A DNA stretch of 7,929 nt. Origin: DASPKW01 sp038244055. Its GTDB lineage: Bacteria > Planctomycetota > Phycisphaerae > Tepidisphaerales > Tepidisphaeraceae. The translations under genes and the position numbers were made by a program. The DNA lies in assembly GCA_038244055.1 (NCBI GenBank), contig JBBRTW010000350.1:1-7929 (forward strand), in the 5' to 3' direction. The notes under the pieces were generated by a model. It made no database searches, was not told the DNA's origin, and was given only the letters and a program-made list of their open reading frames with translations. Each line of letters starts with the position of its first letter. Positions within the stretch are counted from its first letter, which is position 1. Below are positions 1 to 5,265 of the stretch, piece after piece.

Positions 1-1
1 C

Positions 2-718
2 CGCATGAAAGTCCCCGCCTTCGCCAACATGCACGTGGCCTTTCTCGATTGCCTGACCTGCCACACCGAGGCAACCCAGAAGCCCGTGAAATCGGCCTGG
101 ATCAGCCGCCAGACCGGCCAGCCCATCGATTCTCCGGCGGTCTTGAAGCTCGACAGGGTTTTCCATGATCGCAAAGCAACCATCGAGCAGCAGCCGGAGT
201 CCGTCCATCAAGAGATCCTGACCCTTGGGCGGCAAATCCTGCAGATGCGCGGCACCGATCGGACGCTCGAAGACATCCTCTTCCAGATCGACACCGCCCA
301 ACCCGGCAGCCCGATTTGGCGCACCGGCGTCGAGCGCCTGGGTGAAGACTTCGCCCGCCATGCCGCCGTCGATTACGGCGCCAAGCTCATCCCCGATAGC
401 CAGTCCGCGAAGTATCAGCAGCGCTACAGCGAGATGAAGAAGCTGGCTCCTTCATATCTGGCCACAACGCCCAAAACGCCGGCTCGCAAAGCGCTCGATG
501 ATCGCGTGCACGCCGGCCTGCTGCTCAAGCCGCCCGGGTGCATCGTCTGTCATGCCGATACCCCCGGCCAGCTCGATTTCACTGCCGCCGGCTACCTTCC
601 CGGCCGCGCCAAGGCCCTGGGAGATATGCAGCTCGCCCGCCTGCTCGAGCAGATCCGATTGGGCGGCCAATTCCGACTGCCGACTTTGGTTGAGGAGCCC
701 CATGGCGACAAGAAATAG
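2..718 (+). CDS. c-type cytochrome, 3' part (5' end outside window)
   Basis: Probable electron-transfer protein acting outside the cytoplasm. The frame is open to the left edge; the first ATG is at 5. That ATG has no visible ribosome-binding site and no signal peptide follows it, so the real start is probably upstream. Counting from the ATG, two haem c attachment sites are visible: CLTCH at residues 16-20 and CIVCH at 179-183. They are separated by about 160 residues, mostly charged and helix-like, without other Cys pairs. His10 could be a distal haem ligand for the first site; this is a guess. The gene ends in TAG at 716-718, and its last 17 bases overlap the start of the NHL-repeat gene, which suggests co-transcription. 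More haem sites may lie upstream. I do not recognise a specific family; cytochrome assignment is good, function within the chain is unknown. Confidence 0.75.
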   Translation, partial: RMKVPAFANMHVAFLDCLTCHTEATQKPVKSAWISRQTGQPIDSPAVLKLDRVFHDRKATIEQQPESVHQEILTLGRQILQMRGTDRTLEDILFQIDTAQPGSPIWRTGVERLGEDFARHAAVDYGAKLIPDSQSAKYQQRYSEMKKLAPSYLATTPKTPARKALDDRVHAGLLLKPPGCIVCHADTPGQLDFTAAGYLPGRAKALGDMQLARLLEQIRLGGQFRLPTLVEEPHGDKK

Positions 719-1655
719 CCGCTTCCTCATCGCCCTAGCGCTGCTGCCGATTCTCCTGCTGGCGCTGCTGGCCGCCGCGCCCGTGCCCTCCGAGAACGCA
801 ATCCCCGCGCGCGTGGAATCCACGCTCAGCGCGCCCGCCGGCCAGGAAACGATGCGCATGCCGACCGATGTCGCGCTCGATTCGCAGGGCAACGTCTTCA
901 TCGCCGATGGGGCGAACGCGCGCATCGTCCGCTTCAATGCCAGGGGCGATTTTCTCGCACCGTTCAAACCCGCCGTCAGCGCCCCGACCGGCCTGTTCAT
1001 CGATCACAAGGACCGCCTCTGGGTCGCCGATTCGGGGAATCATCGCGTCCTTCAACTCAGCGCGGAGGGGAACATCGAACAGACGTTCGATCTCCCACCG
1101 GATGGAAATCACCCTTCCAAGCCGACGCACCTTCTGCTCACCAGCGATGACAGCCGTCTCTATGTGGTGGACAACCCCAACCACCGCCTCCTGATCCGCG
1201 ACCAGAAAATCGGCCACTGGCGCTTCGCCGGCGGCCCCGGAAAATCGCTGGGCGAGTTCCAGTACCCATTCATGATCGCCCAGGGAAAGGAGGGTGCCCT
1301 CCACATCACCGAAACCATCGGCACGCGCATCCAGACGCTCATGCCCGATGGCCAGTGGGCCGCGCCGATCTCCGGTTGGGGAATCGCCCTCGGCCAGCTC
1401 TGTCGCCCCAAGGGAATCGCGGTGGATGCCAAAGGGCGGATTTTCGTTTCCGATTCCACGCTGCGCGCCGTGCAGGTGTTTTCTCCCGCGGGAAAACTGG
1501 AAGGCGTTCTCACCGACAATAAGAACGAGGTCCTCCGCTTCGATCATCCGATGGGAATGCGCTTCGATGTCGGGGGAAGGCTCTACATCGTCGAGCTCAA
1601 GGCCAATCGCGTGGCCATCGTGACACTCGCCGGCCGGGCCGGAGGTGCGCCTTGA
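702..1655 (+). CDS. NHL-repeat six-bladed beta-propeller protein, exported
   Basis: Predicted 317-residue extracytoplasmic protein. Residues 1-27 are a short basic start followed by a long Leu/Ala-rich hydrophobic stretch, fitting a signal peptide or N-terminal membrane anchor. Six NHL-type repeats follow, beginning near P54, P95, P141, P189, P236 and P283. Each has the pattern P-x-G/D-hydrophobic, then D-x-x-G-x-hydrophobic-(F/W/Y)-V/I-(A/S)D, ending in R-(I/V)-x-x-(F/L). Six copies suggest a closed six-bladed propeller. There is one Cys in the repeats and no CxxCH, so it carries no haem itself. ATG 702 is preferred to upstream in-frame ATGs (such as 498) because GAGGAG lies at 692-697, the signal peptide starts here, and the upstream extension only shadows the cytochrome. 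It sits between two cytochrome genes with overlaps at both ends, so a scaffold, docking or assembly role is inferred. No enzyme motif is seen. Confidence 0.88.
   Translation: MATRNSRFLIALALLPILLLALLAAAPVPSENAIPARVESTLSAPAGQETMRMPTDVALDSQGNVFIADGANARIVRFNARGDFLAPFKPAVSAPTGLFIDHKDRLWVADSGNHRVLQLSAEGNIEQTFDLPPDGNHPSKPTHLLLTSDDSRLYVVDNPNHRLLIRDQKIGHWRFAGGPGKSLGEFQYPFMIAQGKEGALHITETIGTRIQTLMPDGQWAAPISGWGIALGQLCRPKGIAVDAKGRIFVSDSTLRAVQVFSPAGKLEGVLTDNKNEVLRFDHPMGMRFDVGGRLYIVELKANRVAIVTLAGRAGGAP
1641..1646 (+). promoter_or_regulatory. Ribosome-binding site deciding a TTG start
   Basis: GGAGGT lies five bases before the TTG at 1652, inside the last codons of the NHL-repeat gene. It is a near-ideal Shine-Dalgarno sequence and is the main reason for accepting the unusual TTG start. 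The start overlaps the preceding stop as TTGA, an arrangement that favours translational coupling. Confidence 0.75.
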
Positions 1656-4387
1656 CCTCCGCATCAAGCGCCCTCATCGCGTTCGCGTCTTGTCTGCTCA
1701 TCACGCTACCTGCCTCCGCCGGTCTCGCCGACAGCCGCGCCCGCCCCGATAAGGCCTGCGCGATCTGCCATCTGGAATGGGCGGGCCAGTCCAGGAAGCC
1801 CAATGATTTCGTGCTTCTCGAATCCCTCGACAAGACGGTCGTTGCCGAATCCGACAATTGCCTGGGCTGCCACGATGGCTCGGTGAGCGATTCGCGCCGG
1901 CCGGTCTGGTTCGAGCATGGCCACAGCACCGGCGTCGCCATGTCGGCGGGAATGAAAGCGCCGAAGGAGCTGCCGCTCGAAAATGGCAAGGTCTCCTGCC
2001 GCACCTGCCACACCGCGCATGTCTCGGGCTTCAATGAATCGCTCAAGGACGCCGTCTTCCTGCGGATGAAGAACGACAACGACCAGCTCTGCAAAGCCTG
2101 CCACGAAGACAAGAACAAAGGCCCCGAAACCGGCTCGCATCCGCTGGCTGCGATGAAGGCCGCATTTCCTCCCGATCTCATGGCGGCCGGCGCGCACGCC
2201 GGTCCCGGCAACAACCAGGTGCTCTGCCAGTCCTGCCACACCGCCCACGGCGCTAAAGCCAACAACCTCCTCCTGATGCCCACCAGCGCCAGTCAGCTTT
2301 GCATCACCTGCCATCCCACCATGCGGCCGGCCATGTGGGATACCAACCCCGCGCACGATCATCCGCAGAATCCGCAGATCAAGCGCCCCGATCAGATCCA
2401 GGCGATCCGCGACATGAAAACCGAACTCGGCGAAGGCGACCGCCTGGTCTGCCTTTCCTGCCACAAGATGCACGGGGGCCGGCCGGGGAAGGCCATTCTG
2501 GCCGACACGCTTCAGGACAGCGCCCTGTGCATTCGCTGCCACGCCGATCTCAAGCCGATGATCGGCACCACCCACGATCTGCGCAAATCCGCGCCCAACG
2601 AGCGCAACGTCCGCTCCGAATCCGTCCAGCAATCCGGCCCCTGCGCCGCCTGCCACACCTTCCACAATTTCACGCGCAAGCTCACTCCAAACCCGGGCGA
2701 CCCTGTCGGACTCTGCACCACCTGCCATGCCAAAGACCAGGTCGCCTCCACCCATACCGGCACAATGTTCCACCCGGTCGCCCTGGATCGCGGCCGGCTT
2801 CCGGCCAAACTCGATCTGCCTCTGAATGCGTCATCGGGCCAAAAGAACATGCAGGAACTGATCTGCACCTCCTGCCACGATCCGCACGATGCCAAACACC
2901 CGCGCTTCCTCCGCGCCCAGCCCGAGCAGATCTGCGCCACCTGCCACGCCGAGCCGGCCAGGACCTTGTCCGAGCCCCACGATTTCACCGCCAAGCCGGA
3001 TTTCAAGAACGCGGTCGGCCAGTCCCCCGCCCAGGCCGGCCGCTGCGGCTTCTGCCACTCCATGCACGAGGCCAGGGGGCCGATGATGCTGGCGGCCACC
3101 AATCGGCCCATCAAGTCGATGGATGATGCCTGCGCCCAGTGCCACGCCAGCGATAGCCTCGCTTCCAAACACGCGATCCCCCAATTCAATCATCCTTCCG
3201 GCCCGGCCGCCAAGCTCGGGCAGCCGATCGCGAATCTTTCACTGCCGCTCTTCGGCGCTGACTTCAAACAAGATGCCAAGGGCACCGTCGCCTGCGCCTC
3301 CTGCCACGATGTCCACATGGGCCAGAAGCAGTCCAAAGATCTACTGCGCGCCGCCACGCCGACTGCGCTCTGTATTCAATGCCACCAGACGCAGGGAAAA
3401 ATGGCCGGTAGTCTCCACGACCCCAAGGTCTGCAAGAAGCCTTTCCCCAAGGACATCGAGAGGACCGATGACCTCTGTCTCACCTGCCACCGCGCCCACG
3501 GCGACAAGCCTGATAAGCAGTTGTGGACGATTGATCTCGCCTCCGGCCAATCCGCCAATGACGGCGCCTGCATCGCCTGCCACCGCGACCAGGGCTGGTC
3601 CGCCGCCCCCAAAGCCACGCACGAGGGCGAACTGCTGCACCCGAAACAGATTCCCGCGGCCGGCGCGGTGGCGAAGGTGAGTCAAACGCTGCCCGTGCTC
3701 AAGAACGAAAAGCCAGTGCCCGATTCGGCCGCGACAATCCTTTGCGGCACCTGTCACGATCCCCACGCTCCGCCCAAAACCACCGCACTTTTGCGCCTCG
3801 CTCCGGAACATCAGGCCACCGAACTCTGCGCCCAGTGCCATGTCGAGGCCGATCATCTGGCCGTCTCCATGCACCGCCCGGAGGAAATCGCCGCTCACAT
3901 CTCCCGGCAGAATGCCTGCGCGCCCTGCCACCAGGTTCATGCTTCTCCCGGAACGGAGCGCAAGTTCCTCTGGTCCACCCGCACGTTCGCCCAGGGTAAG
4001 AGCGACTCCGAGCGCCTCTGTCTCGGCTGCCACAGCGCGGCCGGCGGCGCTAAGTCGCCGGCGGTCTTCAGCCATCCCGCCACGAACCTGACGGACGTCA
4101 AAACGGCCACGACCCGCCCCAGCCCGCTGCTCGATCAATTCGGCAACATCAATCAGTTGACCTGCAACACCTGCCACGTCTCCCATGGCCGGGAGATCGA
4201 CAGGGATGCCGACAAAGGCGCGCCCGCGATTGCCACACCCCTGACGCGCGAGCGCCTGGTCGGATTAAAAACCATGCTCCGTCCCAACGTGGACCGGGAA
4301 ATCTGCGCCGCCTGCCACGGGATCGAGGGCTCCCGGCTGTACCTCTACTTCCACGATCCCAGGAAGCGAAAAGGCGCGAGTCCGTGA
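1652..4387 (+). CDS. 24-haem c-type cytochrome with doubled CxxCH motifs, exported
   Basis: Predicted 911-residue periplasmic or extracellular multihaem cytochrome. Residues 1-23 are a signal peptide ending in P-A-S-A, with likely cleavage after A23. Twenty-four CxxCH sites begin at Cys 36, 70, 116, 147, 192, 217, 267, 293, 331, 355, 405, 428, 465, 494, 548, 574, 609, 640, 698, 726, 756, 790, 838 and 885. From the third site on, every odd site reads CxxCHxxH and every even site plain CxxCH, as in doubled-CXXCH families. Most even sites are followed by a His in an HP or HD context, a possible distal ligand. Density is about one haem per 37 mature residues, so the protein may act as a molecular wire. 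Cys594 (C-K-K-P-F) is an extra, non-haem cysteine. No membrane anchor or catalytic domain is seen. The TTG start overlaps the NHL gene's stop by four bases. Electron-transfer role is confident; partners are unknown. Confidence 0.95.
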   Translation: MTSASSALIAFASCLLITLPASAGLADSRARPDKACAICHLEWAGQSRKPNDFVLLESLDKTVVAESDNCLGCHDGSVSDSRRPVWFEHGHSTGVAMSAGMKAPKELPLENGKVSCRTCHTAHVSGFNESLKDAVFLRMKNDNDQLCKACHEDKNKGPETGSHPLAAMKAAFPPDLMAAGAHAGPGNNQVLCQSCHTAHGAKANNLLLMPTSASQLCITCHPTMRPAMWDTNPAHDHPQNPQIKRPDQIQAIRDMKTELGEGDRLVCLSCHKMHGGRPGKAILADTLQDSALCIRCHADLKPMIGTTHDLRKSAPNERNVRSESVQQSGPCAACHTFHNFTRKLTPNPGDPVGLCTTCHAKDQVASTHTGTMFHPVALDRGRLPAKLDLPLNASSGQKNMQELICTSCHDPHDAKHPRFLRAQPEQICATCHAEPARTLSEPHDFTAKPDFKNAVGQSPAQAGRCGFCHSMHEARGPMMLAATNRPIKSMDDACAQCHASDSLASKHAIPQFNHPSGPAAKLGQPIANLSLPLFGADFKQDAKGTVACASCHDVHMGQKQSKDLLRAATPTALCIQCHQTQGKMAGSLHDPKVCKKPFPKDIERTDDLCLTCHRAHGDKPDKQLWTIDLASGQSANDGACIACHRDQGWSAAPKATHEGELLHPKQIPAAGAVAKVSQTLPVLKNEKPVPDSAATILCGTCHDPHAPPKTTALLRLAPEHQATELCAQCHVEADHLAVSMHRPEEIAAHISRQNACAPCHQVHASPGTERKFLWSTRTFAQGKSDSERLCLGCHSAAGGAKSPAVFSHPATNLTDVKTATTRPSPLLDQFGNINQLTCNTCHVSHGREIDRDADKGAPAIATPLTRERLVGLKTMLRPNVDREICAACHGIEGSRLYLYFHDPRKRKGASP

Positions 4388-4389
4388 GA

Positions 4390-4411
4390 GGTTCCGCGGT
4401 TCCAGGTTCAA
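4390..4411 (+). repeat. Short GGTTC direct repeats
   Basis: GGTTC occurs at 4390, 4398 and 4405, that is three copies at 8- and 7-base spacing, starting three bases after the cytochrome stop codon. It is short and degenerate. It resembles the heptamer repeats further downstream in style. Confidence 0.4.
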
Positions 4412-4423
4412 GAATGGTTTCAT

Positions 4424-4446
4424 GGGTGGGGTGGCGGGGCGTGGGG
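4424..4446 (+). other. Potential G-quadruplex tract
   Basis: Four G-runs (4424-4426, 4428-4431, 4436-4439, 4443-4446) are separated by loops of 1, 4 and 3 bases, meeting the usual G3+N1-7 pattern. It lies about 37 bases after the cytochrome stop on the coding strand, so it would also occur in the mRNA 3' end. It may simply reflect the G-rich composition of the region. Confidence 0.45.
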
Positions 4447-4474
4447 ACGGCATCGGCGGGAATGGTGAAATTGG

Positions 4475-4496
4475 GTTCGTTTTGCGCCGGCGCGAA
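4475..4496 (+). repeat. 22-base interspersed repeat, copy 1
   Basis: This copy is identical over 22 bases to 4566-4587. Its core GCGCCGGCGC is a perfect 10-base palindrome, and the palindrome extends imperfectly into TTT on one side and GAA on the other. The two copies start 91 bases apart. Confidence 0.8.
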
Positions 4497-4497
4497 T

Positions 4498-4525
4498 GAG
4501 GGTTGAGGGTTGAGGGTAGAGGGTA
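4498..4525 (+). repeat. Tandem heptamer GAGGGTW, four copies
   Basis: Four consecutive 7-base units read GAGGGTT, GAGGGTT, GAGGGTA and GAGGGTA, followed by a decayed unit GAAGGAT. The array begins one base after the first 22-base repeat and is purine-rich on the plus strand. Confidence 0.75.
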
Positions 4526-4565
4526 GAAGGATGTGGTGGGGAAGAGGAGGGTTGCCCAGTTTGAA

Positions 4566-4587
4566 GTTCGTTTTGCGCCGGCGCGAA
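4566..4587 (+). repeat. 22-base interspersed repeat, copy 2
   Basis: Exact second copy of 4475-4496, in the same orientation, with 69 unrelated bases between them. Flanking bases differ apart from a TTG-containing stretch just upstream of each, so the conserved unit is close to 22 bases. Confidence 0.8.
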
Positions 4588-4696
4588 AAGGGGGCGCGAG
4601 TTAGCCGGCGGGCTTGCCCGGCGCGTCGGAACGGGGCGTTGGGCGATGAGCGGGGAGAGCATGGGCGCATGATGGGCCTCCTACATTTACGGGGGG

Positions 4697-4714
4697 CGTC
4701 ACGCTGGGGTGACG
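4697..4714. repeat. Small inverted repeat
   Basis: CGTCAC and GTGACG form a perfect 6-base stem around a 6-base loop; one wobble and one further pair could extend it outward. A T-run (4736-4740) lies too far downstream for a normal terminator. Function unknown, possibly chance. Confidence 0.3.
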
Positions 4715-4800
4715 TCGGGCGCGCACGGACCTTGGTTTTTGGGGTGGGAATGGGGAAAAGATTTTTATTTTGGGGGTCGCGGGGGGTAGCGCGGGAGAGG

Positions 4801-4828
4801 CGATGTTCAAGGGTCGATGTTCAATGTT
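4801..4828 (+). repeat. 14-base near-tandem repeat (CGATGTTCAA units)
   Basis: CGATGTTCAA occurs at 4801-4810 and 4815-4824, making two 14-base units that differ at the last four positions, and ATGTTAAATG follows as a partial continuation. It is AT-richer than the preceding repeats and marks the end of the G-rich block. Confidence 0.6.
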
Positions 4829-5060
4829 AAATGGGGGAGGTCACAACGCATGCACTTATTGCCTTTGATTCTTCGTCGTCTTCGTCTGATCGGATCAGCG
4901 CGGCGGCGGCGTGGGAATCGATCATTGACAAGGGGCGGCGTTGATCGTCCCATCTTGCGAAGCGGTGGGCGGAAATACGGCCCATGCTACGGACTAAAGT
5001 TCAGCGATTAATCTCCAAAGCGAGTTGAACGACGACATAGCCGCAACTCCGAAATCCAAA

Positions 5061-5094
5061 ATGCCGACCTCGCTGGTCGGCATCTTCTATTTTT
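5061..5094 (+). terminator. Rho-independent terminator without an obvious gene
   Basis: ATGCCGACC (5061-5069) and GGTCGGCAT (5075-5083) form a perfect 9-base stem with the 5-base loop TCGCT. CTTCTATTTTT follows, ending in five Ts at 5090-5094. The T-rich tail is on the plus-strand side, so it should end rightward transcripts. The nearest upstream gene stops about 670 bases away. It therefore either ends a long 3' untranslated region of the cytochrome operon or ends an unannotated small RNA. Confidence 0.75.
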
Positions 5095-5215
5095 GCACAT
5101 CCTCTTGTCGCATCATCAATTGCAAATCGCATCCATTGACGGCGTTTGTCGATCATGCGGCGATCGCAAGGCAAAGGCCCGCCGTCGAATGGGCCGCGCG
5201 GCATGATGGTTGAAA

Positions 5216-5247
5216 CGCCTTGAGCGATGTCGGCGACATTCAAGGCG
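5216..5247 (+). promoter_or_regulatory. Leader hairpin before the delta-60 gene
   Basis: CGCCTTGA (5216-5223) pairs perfectly with TCAAGGCG (5240-5247). Inside, after a GCG bulge, ATGTC (5227-5231) pairs with GACAT (5235-5239) around the loop GGC. The two-part stem ends eight bases before the ribosome-binding site, so it could affect translation or mRNA stability. The seven-T run follows eleven bases after the stem, too distant for a standard terminator. I recognise no riboswitch class. Confidence 0.55.
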
Positions 5248-5254
5248 GATCAAC

Positions 5255-5258
5255 AAGG
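5255..5258 (+). promoter_or_regulatory. Ribosome-binding site of the delta-60 gene
   Basis: AAGG is followed by seven Ts and then ATG at 5266, a 7-base spacing. The all-T spacer should keep the start region unstructured. This site supports the chosen start, which also places the LExRxxL motif close to the N-terminus, as expected. Confidence 0.6.
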
Positions 5259-5265
5259 TTTTTTT

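Larger units (their letters stand above)
4388..5265. other. Gene-free intergenic region rich in short repeats
   Basis: This 878-base stretch has no reading frame with a convincing start, ribosome-binding site or recognisable product. From 4388 to about 4850 the plus strand is strongly G-rich and C-poor, the reverse of the flanking genes, and is packed with short repeats listed separately. From about 4850 to 5265 composition is more mixed and includes an intrinsic terminator and a leader hairpin. Small open frames at 4510-4830, 4817-5011 and 5025-5213 encode low-complexity or Arg-rich peptides with no family resemblance and are not called. No tRNA, insertion sequence or CRISPR array is seen, and no terminator directly follows the cytochrome stop. 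Confidence 0.7.

Noticed and set aside
498..701. In-frame N-terminal extension of the NHL-repeat gene
   Set aside because: It lies wholly inside the cytochrome gene in another frame, encodes Pro/Ser/Arg-rich shadow sequence, and would place the clear signal peptide in the middle of the protein.
1706..2773. Long open frame on the minus strand opposite the 24-haem cytochrome
   Set aside because: A GC-rich shadow frame with Gly/Ala/Val-rich translation and no family resemblance; the plus strand encodes an unmistakable cytochrome.
3341..4186. Second long minus-strand frame opposite the cytochrome
   Set aside because: The same shadow effect caused by regular C-ending codons and repeated CxxCH codons on the plus strand.
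4475..4587. CRISPR-like repeat pair
   Set aside because: Only two copies, with a 69-base gap containing heptamer repeats, and no cas gene. It does not look like an array.
4925..4953. Sigma-70-like promoter (TTGACA, then TCCCAT at 17 bases)
   Set aside because: The -35 is perfect but the -10 matches only three of six positions, so it is too weak to list as a promoter.
4817..5011. Small Arg-rich open frame
   Set aside because: No ribosome-binding site, starts inside a 14-base repeat, and the translation is low-complexity with no recognisable domain.
5025..5213. Small open frame with a TTG start
   Set aside because: It runs through the terminator hairpin, lacks a ribosome-binding site, and has no family resemblance.
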